Assembly (NCBI GenBank): GCA_965240325.2 | Contig: OZ251224.1 | Location: 2,480,001-2,544,000, forward strand | Direction: 5' to 3' | From: Rebecca billardiae RCC1528 | Lineage: Eukaryota; Haptophyta | DNA length: 64,000 nt | Part shown: one piece after another, positions 20,785 to 32,334 of the stretch | Layout of the letters: the number at the start of each line of letters is the position of its first letter | Numbering within the stretch: position 1 is the first letter of the stretch | Position numbers and translations under genes: made by a program | The notes under the pieces: generated by a model | What the model was told of the DNA's origin: nothing | Seen by the model: only the letters and a program-made list of their open reading frames with translations | The model's database searches: none

Positions 20785-23700
20785 TGCGGAGGACGCAGAC
20801 GACGACGCGGACGCGGCTGCCGCGCTCGGCGCGGCACGGCGCGCAGGCGATTTTGTGGTCCTGCACGCCAGCGCCAAGGCGGCGTTCGAGTGGACGGCGG
20901 AGGCCTTCACCTTCGTCGCGTACGTGCGCGTGCCCGCGGGGCACGGGGTGTACCGCATCGACGCGCAGGTGCGCGCGCTGCAGCGGCGGCTCGCGGCCGG
21001 CGACGGCGCACAGGCGTTGCGCTCGCTAGGCGGCGCGGCTGTGCTGAGCAGGCCGCCACCGCCGCCGCACGTGCGCGGCGGCGGCAGCAGCGGCGGCGGC
21101 GGCAGCGGCGGCGGCGTGGCCGCGGCGCTCGCCGCGGCGGCGCCCGGCGGCGCGCGCGCGCCGCCAGCCCCCGCCGCCCCGCCCGCCTCCGCCGAGGCGC
21201 GCGAAAGGGCGTGCGCCTCCATCCTCGGCTCAGCGGCCACCGAGTTTCTGCAGCTGCTGGCTCGGGAGAGGGACCTGGCCAACCCGAAGCAGAGCGCGGC
21301 GGAGGAGGAGCTCTGGGCGCGCGCGCACGTCGCGAGGCTCATCGAGGGCGCGGGCGACGGCGCCACCAACGCCGACGCCGCCGCCGCCGCGGGCTACGGC
21401 CAAGCAGCACCCTACGGCTATCGCCTGCGGTGCGCGCACGCGCGCGCGCGCGTGGCGCGGGCGCGCGCGCACACCGCGCAGGACGCCAGCGCGTGTGCTG
21501 GGCGGGCGCGACCTGCGGCGCGCGCCATCGGCTTGTTCCCGCGCGCCCGCCTCCGCTCACCCGCCGCCGCGCCGCGCCGCCGCCCGCCCGCCCGCGCGCT
21601 GTGGCCACCCGCCCACCGGCTGTGCCGCGCGCCCGCCTCCGGTGCCTCACTCGACCTCGCGCGTGCGCGCGCGCGCTGCGCTCGCCTCGCCAGCTGCGAC
21701 GCGTGCGAGTCGTCGATCTTCGACATGCACTGGTCGTGCGCCTGCGGCGAGTTCGACCTCTGCCTCGATTGCCACGCGGCGCGCGTGCAGCTCGACGATC
21801 GGGCGTGCCCGCTCGCTGACGCCGCGCCGGACGGCAGCGTGCCGCCGCCGGCCGGCGCGGGCGCGGACGGCAGCGTGCCGCCGCCGGCCGGCGCGGGCGC
21901 GCAGCCGCCAGCCGCTGCGCCCAGCTCGCCCGGGGGCGGCCGCGCGGCGGCCGGGCAGCCGAGCGCTGCTCGTGCCGTGCCGCAGCCGGCCGCGCCCGCC
22001 GCACCGGCCGTCGGCGCGCGCGCGCGAGCCGCCGAGGCGTCGGCAACCTCGGCCCTTCCCGCCGCGCCCGCCGCAGCCGTGCCCGCCGCCGCGCTGCCGG
22101 CGGCCGCACCGCCAGCGGCTGCCGACGTAGCAGCGGCGGCAGCCAGCCGCGCCGGCGGCGGCCGCAGCGCGCAGCTGCGCAGCCCTGTGCTCTCGGGAGC
22201 CTCGGGCGCGTGCGCTCACGTCGTCAACGCCCCCGCTGTCTCCGAGGCGCGTGCTCTCGGCGTGGCCACGCCCGCGCGCGCGCACGCGGCCTCGGAGGAG
22301 GGAGTGACCGCCGCGCCCGCGGCCACGGCCGCCGCGAACCATGACGGGCCGGCGGCGCGCGCACGCGTGCGCACGCCCGCGGCGACAGCCGGCGGCGCGC
22401 TCGCGCCCGCGGATGCGCGCGCGCGCGCCGCGGACGCTGCGCCCATGAGCGGCGCGCTGAGCGACAGTGACTGCGGCGCGGCCTGCGGCGCGGGCGTGCG
22501 CGCGGGCGCGCCTCGCGCCGACGGCGCCGCCGCATCCGACTCCTCGCCGCCGTGCGCCGCGGCGGCGCGCGCGGCGGCGCACGGCCGCGGCGGCGCGGCG
22601 GCCGCGCCGACGCCGCGCACCAAGCCGCGCCCCATCACGCTTCGAATGTTTGGACACGCGTGCGTGCGGCGCGCGCGCGTGCTCGCACCGTCAGAGGTGA
22701 GTCGCGTGGAGGACGCCATCCAGCTGCTGCGCCAGCTGCACAGCGCGCGGTCGGGGCAGCGCTCGATGATCCAGCGCCGGCAGAGCACGCCGGCGGGCGG
22801 CGTGGCGGCACTCGGCGGCGCCGCCGGCGCGTCGCCCGCGAGCGTGCCCACACTTGACGGCTCGGATGCGGCGGACTGCGAGCGCTTCCGAGCGTTGTGG
22901 CGGCAGCGCGTGCCTTTGCTGGTGAGGGGTTTGCGTGGCCGGCTCCGCGCGGACTGGGCGCCGACCGCGTTCCTCCGCGCGTTCGGGCCTGAGCCCGTGA
23001 AGGTGAGCGACCGCCCTGCCCTCGCCCGACCCTTCGCCCGAAGCACACACTCATCACCTCAGATGGCGCGGGCGCGCGCGGCCGTGCGCGGCTGAGCGCG
23101 GGCGAGCGTTGTTGACGGCGCGTCTCTCACGCGCCGCGCTGCGGCACGGCGCCGCGCCCCGCGCCTTGCCCCCGCCCCCGCTCGCGCGCGCGCGCCCGCG
23201 CCGCAGCTGTGGGACGCGAATACCGACGGCTTCGCGCCGCAGCTCACCCTCGCGCATTTCTGCATGGGCTACCTAGGGCACGCGTTCGCGCCAACCGACG
23301 GCCGCACCGGCGCCGCGCGTCTGCTCAAGCTGAAGGACTTCCCCATCGATTCTCACTTCTGCACCAAGCTGCCGCCGTGCTACTACGACGACGTGCTCGC
23401 GGTGCGCGCGCGCGCGCGCCGCCGCGCGGGGCCCCGCGCGCCGATGCCGCGCGCGCTCGCACCCGCTCGCGCGAGCGAGGCAGCGCGCTTGCCGCCGGGT
23501 GGCTCATCACGGCGCTCCGCGCGCGCGCCGGCGGCGCGCGCCCGCCACTCACTCCCCGGCCGATGGCGCAGTGCATCCCCGAGCCGATGGCGCCGCACCT
23601 GCGGCACGACGGCGCGCTCAACCTCGCCTCCTACTTCCCGCCGCTGCTCGTCCCTCCCGACCTCGGGCCGAAACTGTATGTGGCGATGGGCTACTCGCCC

Positions 23701-25553
23701 GATTCCGGCCGATTCACCGAGACGAATCTGCATTGCGACGTGTCCGATGCGTTCAACCTGCTCGTACGGCGCGCCGCGGCGGCGCGCGCCGACGCGGGGC
23801 TGCTCGGCTGCCGCGCGCCGCGCCGCGGCTGGCCCCTCGCCCGCGCACCATCCACCACCGCCGCGCCCATCGCGAGCTCAAGCCCGCCGCCGCCCGCGCG
23901 CACGCCGTGTGCCGCCCCCGCTCCCCCGTCCGCGCGCCGGGCGCTTGGCGCGCCGTCGCAGGTGCACTGTGGCGAGCCGTGCGCGGAGGTGCCGGAGGAG
24001 GAGGGCGTGGAGGCGGGGGCGGCGGTGGGCGCGGTGTGGGACGTGTGGCGCGCGGAGGACTCCGCCTCTCTCAACGCTTTCCTCAAGGTGCGCACGCGCA
24101 TGCGGCGCGTGACGATTGGACGGGGCGCGCCGGACGCGGGGGACAGACCGGCCGGCCTCGCAGCCGCGCGTGGCTGACTTTCATGGCTGCTCTGCCGTGG
24201 CCAGCCAGCCCGCCGTGGTCTGCCAGCCACGCCCGGAGCCAGCCGCGCCCTGTGCGCGCGCGCTCGCGCGCTCGCCTCACCTCGGCCGCCCCCCGCCGAC
24301 CGCCCCTTCCGCCCGCCGCCGCGCGCGGCGGCCGCGGCCGCGCCGCTCCGGCCGCACGCGCGCGCCCGCAGCTGCGCGCGCGCGAGGTGAATTTGACGGA
24401 GCCCCTCTCGCAGCGGCCGATCCACGACCAAGTGTTCTACCTCTCGCGCAAGGAGCGGCGGCGCGTCGAGGCGGAGTACGGCATCGTCTCGCAGCGCATC
24501 TGGCAGCGCCTCGGCGAGATGGTCGTGATCCCCGCCGGCTGCCCGCACCAGGTGCGCAACCTGTCACCTTGCGTGAAGGTTGCCATGGATTTCGTTTCTC
24601 CGGAGAACGTCTCGCGCTGCCTCGAGCTCGGGAGCGAGTTCAAGCTGCTCCGCTCGGGGCACCACCTGTCGGAGGACAAGCTGCAGCTGCCGGCCATGCT
24701 CTTCCACGCGCTCAGGGCCGTGCTGCTCGACGAGCAGCACGGCGCACCGGCCGACGCTGAGCGGCGCGCGCGCGCGGCCGGTGCCGAGCGCGCGCCGCCT
24801 GACGCGCCCGCGCCCGCGCCTGCGCCGCGTGGGGATGAGCGCAGCGGCGCCGCGCCGGCGGCCGGCGAGATCGCGATCTCGCGCGACGGAGCAGCAGCGG
24901 CGGCGGCCGCCGCCGCCGGCGGCTCGAGCAGCGCCGCGCGCGCGCGGGCCGCACCCGACGTTCGCGGGGCGGAGACAAGCGGCGCGGCGCCAGCGGGTGA
25001 TGTGCACTGGTGCGAAGCGCCCGCCGCCGCCGCCGCCGATTCGAGCGGCGACGGCGGCGCGCGCAGCCACAGCGGCAACGGCTGCTGCCCCGCGGAGCAG
25101 ACTCCGATGGAGGTGTGCGCGGCCGCAGGGAGCGACGACGGCGCCGACTGCCCGCCCGGCTCGGCACCTCCGGCGGCAGCACCGACCGAGGGTACGCCGT
25201 GCGCGCCCGCCGAGCACGGCGCGCCTCACTGTCTGGCCGCCAAGGCCAGCGGCGGCGCCCGGTCGGCGGCGGGCGCGCCAGGCGGCGCGGCGCTCGCTAC
25301 GCCGCACGCCGGCGAGCACGACGGCCGGTGCGCGGAACCCGTGACGCCGCCGCCGCCGCCGGCCGGCGAGGAGGCGGATGCCAACTCGACGCCCCGATCG
25401 GGGCGCGCGGATGGCAACAACTCGCCGCTGCCACAGCCACCGCCTGTGTCAGGCGCGGCTGCCGAGTGCCGCGCGGCTCCGACCCAGCAAGTGAGCGCGC
25501 TCCTCAGCGCAGCGGTCCCAGCCGTCGGCTGCAAGCCACCCACGCGAGTGTGA
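19901..25553 (+). CDS. KDM3/JMJD1-type JmjC histone demethylase with PHD finger, six exons
   Basis: Proposed exons: 19901-21429, 21694-23002, 23207-23401, 23572-23763, 23962-24087, 24372-25553, giving 1510 residues. The introns (264, 204, 170, 198, 284 bp) are GT-AG, and each junction keeps frame and restores family alignment. Domains: a C4HC3 PHD-like finger (Cys55 to Cys105, with WCAGCRLWLHASC); an Asp-Ala repeat; the KDM3-type zinc finger CDAC...FDMHWSC...FDLCLDCH (from 511); then the JmjC domain. It includes DGALNLAS, LGPKLYVAMG, TNLHCDVSDAFN with Fe(II) ligands His1065 and Asp1067, PIHDQVFYL and IPAGCPHQVRN with His1176. KDM3 enzymes remove H3K9me1/2 methyl groups in the nucleus using 2-oxoglutarate and iron. 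All three metal ligands are present, so activity is expected. A ~300-residue low-complexity tail follows. Intron 5's acceptor could instead be 15 bp downstream. Confidence 0.85.
20691..20784 (+). repeat. In-frame (CGGACG)n hexanucleotide repeat
   Basis: About 15 perfect hexamers encoding alternating Asp-Ala within the KDM3-like gene, followed by degenerate copies. It keeps frame because the unit is six bases. Confidence 0.95.
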
Positions 25554-26482
25554 CGCAGGAACGATATATACTATGCAGTATGGCTTATTCAATATATAGA
25601 GATCAGTCGTCAGCTGAGATCGACTCGGATTCATTGAATGCCTGAGACACGTCGTGCTGTATCATAATCAGTTGCATCAGTGTCGACATGACGATCACGA
25701 ATCACGATGGATCGGACGCTTAGACCCTAGCAGTAGGTTTACATCACGGCGGGGGTAGCTGTCCTCAACGACGTCACTCGCCGCAGCGGAGTGCTGATGA
25801 CAAGCCTAGCCTTTGATATATGATCGGCCGGGACGAGACTGCTCGGGTACTCGTCTGTCTCGTGTGTCACGGCAGTCCAATGCGGGAGTGCGGCTCCGCA
25901 GGCATCCGGACACCGGGGCGTCAGCATGCCGACGCCGACGGCGCGCCGCTTCAGGCCGCGCGCAGCAGCGCACGGTTACCCCGGAGTGGGTCGCGACGCT
26001 GTCGCAGGAGGGCGTGGGCTCACAGAACTGGTGATCTAGCACATGGTCGGCTGATGAGACTGATCGCGTGCAGAGCTCAGCTATCAGATAGGTGCATGAC
26101 AACACGGGTGCTTTGTGAGAACGCGTAGCATGTGCCAGGCACCGAACGCAGGTGAATGGACTCGTGGAGCAGAGAACGCGTGGTATATGCCTGGACTAGG
26201 TCGTCAAGTAAGTCCAGCGAGCTACTGCGGCCCTTCCTGCCCGGTCTCAAGCATTCCTGGCCCACCCAACATGCGCGCACAGCTTCACGACCGCACGTGC
26301 ACGGTTCGTCCAGAAAACGGCATGTGCCCAGATCTGGGCTATGACGAAGTCGAGCACGTTGCTCACCAACGCGATGGCCGATGACGATGAGACTTCGTGT
26401 GCCTACCTTTAACTCCACGCTGGTTGGCGTGGTGGCGTCGTGGGCGGGCTAGTCCGCCATGGCTGGACGTGAGAGCTACTGC
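25554..26482. other. Gene-poor intergenic region
   Basis: AT-richer DNA downstream of the KDM3-like gene. Frames are short (under 115 codons), overlap on both strands and show no family. It likely includes the 3' untranslated region. Nothing else recognised. Confidence 0.55.
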
Positions 26483-27360
26483 TTTCAGCCGAGAGAGGTG
26501 GCATTGCCACCTCTCGCGCGAGTTGGGGAAACGTTGAGTTCCCGAGTTTTTATACGGGGCGGCAATTTCTGGCGCGCGCAATCTTCCGATTTTAAGGCGG
26601 TGGGTGGCGCCGCCGCCGTCGCGCTCTCGACGCGCGCGAGCTGCGCGCGCGCGGCGGCGGTTTTGGCCGCGCGGCACTGGGCCGGCTGGGTCCGCACGGC
26701 CGAGGAGGCCACTCTTGCCGCGGTGGTCGTGGCGCGGGGACGTCCCCGCCGCTCGCCAACCTCCCGCGAGCGCCTCGCGCCGCCTCGCGCCGCCTTCACG
26801 CCATCTCCGCGTGCCAACTGCACGCTCTGGACGCCTCGGCGGCAGAGACGCGCGCGGCGCGGTTGTGTGCCGTGTAGACTGGGCCCATGCGCGTCCGCTG
26901 TCGGTGCGCCCCGGCCACGCGCGCGCGCAGCCCAGACCTCTCGCCTCACGCGTCGCCGCTGAGCACGGCTGTGCACCTCAGTCTGCCGTGGTGCCGCGCG
27001 CGCGGCCGAGCGAGCAGGCGGCGCGTTGTGGAGCGTGTGACGCACGAGACGGGGAGGCGTCCGAGCGTCCGAGCCACCGCCGACCGGCGGCGCGCACTCG
27101 ATTGGCTTGAGCCATCGGCGCCGACGGCGCGCGCGCGCTGAGCCAGCTGAAGGCTTGTGCGCCATGGCACGGCAGCCGCCAATCGCGGCCTGCGGCCGTA
27201 CTGTGCGGCAGGCGCGCTCGGTGCGGGCGCTTCGGGGCGTGGCCTCACGAGACCGGAGCCCCTGGAAGCGCGACGCCTATGAGCTCGCCCCGGCCTGAGT
27301 GAGCGCGCATCTGTCAGTGATCGGCACACGCAGCAGCACGGGGTGGCCGTCGTCATGAGC
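26483..27360 (+). repeat. Left arm of the 26-29 kb inverted repeat
   Basis: Very GC-rich. All frames are largely open through composition, and the 226-codon minus-strand frame is Arg/Ala-rich with no family resemblance. Confidence 0.75.
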
Positions 27361-28307
27361 CATGGCCTTGACACGGCCGCGCTGAGCGCGCCACGACACA
27401 CCGCACGGCGCCGCGTGAAGAGTAGATGTATGACCCCCGGCACTTACCTTGGCCCGTGTGCTCTTGCGCGCACGCATGCGAGCACTCGCATGCTGCCGCG
27501 CACCTGCCTGACGCGTTTCATCTGAGCGTCTGTCCGATGCCAGCCACGTGCTTCCATTGACAGAGAGAGTGACTATACCAGTCAGTAGTCGTAACCCTCC
27601 AGTTGAACCGCACAGTTCCATGGTTGCAGTGCTGCTGGTCCGCTGACTCCGAGGCGGGCGCGCCACGGCAGCTCTCTCTCTCACGGCGCACGGTCCTTGT
27701 GCGCCGGGAGCAGCCGCGTCTGCGCAGACCCACTGCTTACCAGGAAGTTTGAGACTGTATCTCCTTCCATCCCATCTGCTGCAACGTCTACCACGGCTGG
27801 TAGCCTGCTGACCCAGACGACCAGCGAGCAAGTATGTCTCCTCGGTGAGCGCGAGCGAGCGCTGCTACTGACACTCGATTCGTGCGCACACGCGCCCGCC
27901 CGACGCACTCTCACGTTGGCCCGAGGTGGCGTATGCGCGCGCCCGCGTGCGATGATGCCAACTGCTGCTCAGGTCATCCGACATGGGCTGAATAGTGGGT
28001 CGTGCTACCTGGCCGCGCGGCGCTCGAAGCTCGCGTTTCTGGCTGGCACGAGCGTTTCAAGGTGTCAGCGTAGGTGAAGGGTGGGATACTGGGATCCCAG
28101 CCTTCTGCCGGTACGGAGACAGCGCACACGCACGCGTGGCGCCTGCGCCGCCGGCCATCGCACACAGCCCTGCTTAATGGTCTCGCATGCGCCAGCATGA
28201 CCGTGCACGCCTAGCGCCGCACCATGCAGGTGAGAACTTCAAAAGTGCGCATGCTCGCTTGTTCTTCGTGCCTGGTCGACACCCAACGTGGGAGCGCTCA
28301 GCACGGA
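27361..28307. other. Loop between the inverted arms
   Basis: Moderate GC. Frames reach about 180 codons but run out from the arms. Nothing recognised. Confidence 0.5.
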
Positions 28308-29188
28308 GCTCATGACGACGGCCACCCCGTGCTGCTGCGTGTGCCGATCACTGACAGATGCGCGCTCACTCAGGCCGGGGCGAGCTCATAGGCGTCGCGC
28401 TTCCAGGGGCTCCGGTCTCGTGAGGCCACGCCCCGAAGCGCCCGCACCGAGCGCGCCTGCCGCACAGTACGGCCGCAGGCCGCGATTGGCGGCTGCCGTG
28501 CCATGGCGCACAAGCCTTCAGCTGGCTCAGCGCGCGCGCGCCGTCGGCGCCGATGGCTCAAGCCAATCGAGTGCGCGCCGCCGGTCGGCGGTGGCTCGGA
28601 CGCTCGGACGCCTCCCCGTCTCGTGCGTCACACGCTCCACAACGCGCCGCCTGCTCGCTCGGCCGCGCGCGCGGCACCACGGCAGACTGAGGTGCACAGC
28701 CGTGCTCAGCGGCGACGCGTGAGGCGAGAGGTCTGGGCTGCGCGCGCGCGTGGCCGGGGCGCACCGACAGCGGACGCGCATGGCCCCAGTCTACACGGCA
28801 CACAACCGCGCCGCGCGCGTCTCTGCCGCCGAGGCGTCCAGAGCGTGCAGTTGGCGCGCGGAGATGGCGTGAAGGCGGCGCGAGGCGGCGCGAGGCGCTC
28901 GCGGGAGGTTGGCGAGCGGCGGGGACGTCCCCGCGCCACGACCACCGCGGCAAGAGTGGCCTCCTCGGCCGTGCGGACCCAGCCGGCCCAGTGCCGCGCG
29001 GCCAAAACCGCCGCCGCGCGCGCGCAGCTCGCGCGCGTCGAGAGCGCGACGGCGGCGGCGCCACCCACCGCCTTAAAATCGGCGGAAGATTGCGCGCGCC
29101 AGAAATTGCCGCCCCGTGTAAAAACTCGGGAACTCAACGTTTCCCCAACTCGCGCGAGAGGTGGCAATGCCACCTCTCTCGGCTGAGC
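28308..29188 (-). repeat. Right arm of the 26-29 kb inverted repeat
   Basis: Reverse-complement partner of 26483-27360, differing by a 3-bp insertion near 29083 (an extra Ala codon in the overlapping frame) and isolated substitutions. Confidence 0.75.
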
Positions 29189-29209
29189 TTGGATTTTCCG
29201 TCCAGAAAT

Positions 29210-29330
29210 AGGCCTGTGGTGTCAAGGCACAGTACTAGGTGTCTCCCGTCCTACCTGTGTCGTTAAATCATAGAATGGGTCAGTGGTTTGAGGTTGGGTG
29301 AGGGTGGTGGTTGGTTAGGCTACAGTCTGA
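29210..29330 (+). repeat. Dispersed mosaic repeat, partial copy
   Basis: Contains the shared sequence GTGTCGTTAAATCATAGAA together with a GTGGTGTCAAGGCA...CTAGGTGTCT segment and a GGTTGGGTGAGGGTGGTGG segment. The same blocks occur at 47992-48117 and 49931-50072, and the first one also at 61498-61524 in reverse. Confidence 0.7.
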
Positions 29331-29482
29331 CCCAGGTGATTGCCGTCGTCTACCTGCGACCGCGACTCAGCAGAGTCGTCGATCCGTCAGTGCCGAACGC
29401 TGGTTGGGGCTAGGCAGCCTGCATTCGCTTGTCTACGACGCGCAGCGCGCGCGCGCTGTCGTGAGCGCGCGATCTTCGGACA

Positions 29483-29940
29483 AATCGCGGGTGTTAAGGC
29501 GTGTGTGCCAAGGGTATGGACACAACCCTCCAAAGAAGCAAAGACACCCGCGAATAGCCCCCTCTCTCGCCTCGGACGACGCTCGCACGCACGTCGCATG
29601 GCCAGGTGCATTGTGCCAAGGCGCGCCGCGTGTGCGCGTCGTGGTCTGCTCGCGCCCCGCGCGCTAGAACGCGGGTCTTCGGGCATGTATGCCGAGAGTA
29701 GTAGCAAGGGGCCTTGCCCAAACGAAGACACCCGCGAAATATCCGCTCTCTCGACTCAGGCGACGGCGCACGCAGAGGTGCACAACCAGCTTTGTTGCAC
29801 TCGGGAAGGTAGCATACGCGCGTCGTGAGCGCACGGTCTGGGGACATTTTCGCGGGTGTTAAGGTCTGTGTGGGGGCTCGGTGGACACAACCCCACATTC
29901 AAAGCTTAACACCCGCGAATTTCCCCCTCTCTCGCCCCTC
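29483..29940. repeat. Three ~181-bp tandem units each with a stem-loop
   Basis: Copies of ACACCCGCGAA occur near 29544, 29727 and 29910, a period of about 181-183 bp. Each is preceded 50-60 bp upstream by its inverted partner. In the third unit the pair is TTCGCGGGTGTTAAG and its near-perfect complement (29848-29920); in the first it is 29483-29555; in the second the partner is CGCGGGTCTTC near 29670. Each unit can form a stem of 11-15 bp with a 40-50 nt loop and is followed by a CCCTCTCTCG-type segment. Confidence 0.7.
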
Positions 29941-32106
29941 ACGCGGGCGCTCGCGGCGGCGCCGGTCGGTTCGGCGCCCGCGCGTGCCGCGCGGCGCGTG
30001 GCGCACCCGGTGGGCTCGGCGGCGGGCGCGGGCGCGGCGGCAGTCGACCGACGACCCGGTTGAAGCGTCGACAGCATGGCAGCGCCGCGCGCGTCGAATT
30101 GGCGGCGTGAACGCCCGCGGCGGAGCGGCGCTCGGGAGCGGGAGGGAGGGGGCGGCCTCGGCGTCGCTGGGAACTCAGCGGCCCTCGCCCCCGGCACGAT
30201 GGAGTCGGTACCATGACCTCGGTCACTGGAAAGCGGCAGGCCCCTTATAACGGGGGTGGACTCCATTTTTAACTTTGCGACGGCGCGAAAAGGGAAAGAG
30301 AGAGGGAGGAAGAGGGAGGAAGAAGGGGGAGAAGAGGGAGGGAAAAAGAGGGAGAAAGGAAAGAGAGAGGGAGGAATTGGAGGATGTGAATATGCGGTTA
30401 TCACTCTCACGCGGGCCGCACCGGCGGTCGGCGGAGGTGTCACTCACCGTCAGCCCACGCCACAACGGTACTTACCGCGCGCCTCACCGCAGTCACCGCT
30501 GCTTACCACTGCTACGCCAGCACAGTCCCTGCGGCCTGCCTGATTAGTGATTGCGCGCGCGCCCACGCCCACGCGGCACACGGCCACGCACCCGGCCACA
30601 CCTGCCACACGCACTGTCAGCAGTGTGAGTGGGGCGGTGCGCGCGGCCAGGCACACGCGCCGGCCACGGCCGCAACCTCGCGCGACGGCCACTGCTGTGG
30701 CGCCACTGCTGCGGCGCCGCACGCGGGTGCTGCTCCGCGCGCGCGGCTCTCTCCCCCTCCGCCGCGATGATACACACCGCGCGCAGCACGCGTCGCTGCG
30801 CCCGTGCGCCGTGGGCACACATAATCCAGGTTGAGCGTCGCCGAGGTGTTGGCGAGGAGCGCCGCCGCCAGCGCAGTCATCGGCTGTAACACTCGACCCA
30901 CCGCCACCAGCCGCATCGCTTGGACTGGCACCGTCATGGCGACAGACGGCGTGAGGGGGCGATGCAGGCGGGTTGCTGTAAGCGACAGCGTCCCGGCCGC
31001 GCTCCGCTCACGCAGTGCCATCCGCTGCGCCATTTGCACAGCGACTCACGCCGCACTGCCAGCATGCACTGCCCTGTCCTGAGACTTAGAACTTGCATTG
31101 GCTGCTGACATCGGCAGTGCCATCACTGTCACTGCCAAACTGTCGAGAGGTGCACATGAAGCAGCGGCTCCGGCCGTGACGCGCGGCCCTCTAATCTCTA
31201 TCCGTACTTCTGAGTAAATTTGACTGAGTATGATTCTATCAGTGAGTCTGGAGCGTGCTCACACTCGAGTCTCGATGCTGCCGGCGCTGCGGCGCAGTCG
31301 CCAGTCGGCGCCGTGCCATGTGGCACATGATGCCGATCAGCCGATCAGAAGCTGAAGCGTGATGACGACGATAACACGGCGCCGGCAAAGCAGGACTTGA
31401 GAGCACTGCAGCACTCTGCACTGCTACGTCGCGACGACAATGAGATGGAGAACAACTACGCAGGTGAGCGCCAAATGGCAGCAGCAGCTGACGGTGCGCA
31501 GCAGCCGATTGCGTTTCGCCGTTATGCCCAGGCAGCATATCCCGGCGGGGCGTTGTGATGTTGAGATGATTGACCTCGTTGAAGCGCGCTCGGCCGCACC
31601 TCGACCACCGCACAACGATGCAGATTGGCGGCGTGAGCGTAGCAGTGGCCACAAGATCGCTCGCAGCTTCAGGCGACCCACACACGGCGAGCTCGATGCA
31701 AGACGTGAAATGTATGCGAGAGTGGCGAGCGCTCGCCTGACTCGCGAAGACGCCAGACGATGGGGGTGTCGGAACACCCGAATCATCGTCACCCGCCCGT
31801 GCGAGAGCGCGCGCTGCGACCCGGCCGCGTGGCCACTGCGAGGAGCGGATGGAGGAGACGATCCTGCCATCGGAAAGGGTTGAGCAGAGCTCCCTGCTCA
31901 CGATGCATCGCATCGCATCGGGATAGCAAGCCGCTGGAACGCCCGCAGGCCGCGGAACCCGCACGAGCGTGGCTGACGAAAGACATGATGCGTTGACGCG
32001 TCGTGCCACAACCGGGCCGCGAGGGCCGGTGCGCTTCGCGAACCGTCGCAACTTTCGTCCATATCTGGAGACTGGTGTTTGGTATGAGCGAGCGGCTTCT
32101 CTATTG
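29941..32106. other. Gene-poor region with one long orphan frame
   Basis: Contains a purine-rich stretch (30290-30384) and, on the minus strand, an open frame of 307 codons (31239-32162) in DNA of only moderate GC. That frame is Arg/Ser/Ala-rich, has no signal peptide or motif I recognise, and begins within the following repeat cluster, so I do not call it a gene. No other candidate. Confidence 0.5.
30290..30384 (+). repeat. Purine-rich (GA/GGA)n tract
   Basis: About 95 bp consisting almost only of G and A in irregular GAGGAAGAGGGA units. Confidence 0.9.
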
Positions 32107-32277
32107 AACCCAGTGCCACCTCTATTCGAACCCAGTGCCACCTCTAAGTGACCCAGTGCCACCCTTCTATGAACCCAGTGCCACTTCTTCTATGATGACA
32201 TATGGGGACCCAGTGCCACTGCTACCCGCCTGGCACTGGGTTTGCTATTGATTTTCATATTGGTAACCCAGTGCCAC
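32107..32277. repeat. Cluster of AACCCAGTGCCAC repeats
   Basis: Six direct copies of (A)ACCCAGTGCCAC at about 32107, 32129, 32150, 32172, 32208 and 32264, and one inverted copy at 32231-32242. Spacing is irregular (about 21 bp at first). The fifth copy and the inverted copy form a hairpin with an 11-bp stem and 12-nt loop. Confidence 0.85.
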
Positions 32278-32334
32278 CCACCCCCGGCACAGAAGGCCTG
32301 CCGGAGTTGCCGTCCTATCCCCTTTCATTCCTTT

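Larger units (their letters stand above)
26483..29188. mobile_element. Long inverted repeat element (0.88-kb arms, 0.95-kb loop)
   Basis: Positions about 26483-27360 recur in reverse complement at about 28308-29188. The coordinate sum is 55668 near the loop and 55671 at the outer end, because of a 3-bp insertion in the right arm. The arms look more than 98% identical, since frames of 226/227, 168 and 84 residues recur with only a few changes. The outer tip of each arm carries its own small palindrome, GAGAGGTGGCATTGCCACCT. The loop (27361-28307) contains no recognisable enzyme. No target-site duplication was evident at the flanks. I interpret it as a non-autonomous foldback or MITE-like element; an inverted segmental duplication is the alternative. 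Confidence 0.7.

Noticed and set aside
26485-27165. 226-residue protein in the inverted arm (227 residues in the other arm)
   Set aside because: GC-rich DNA is open in most frames here, the sequence is Arg/Ala-rich, and the 3-bp indel alone is not evidence of coding.
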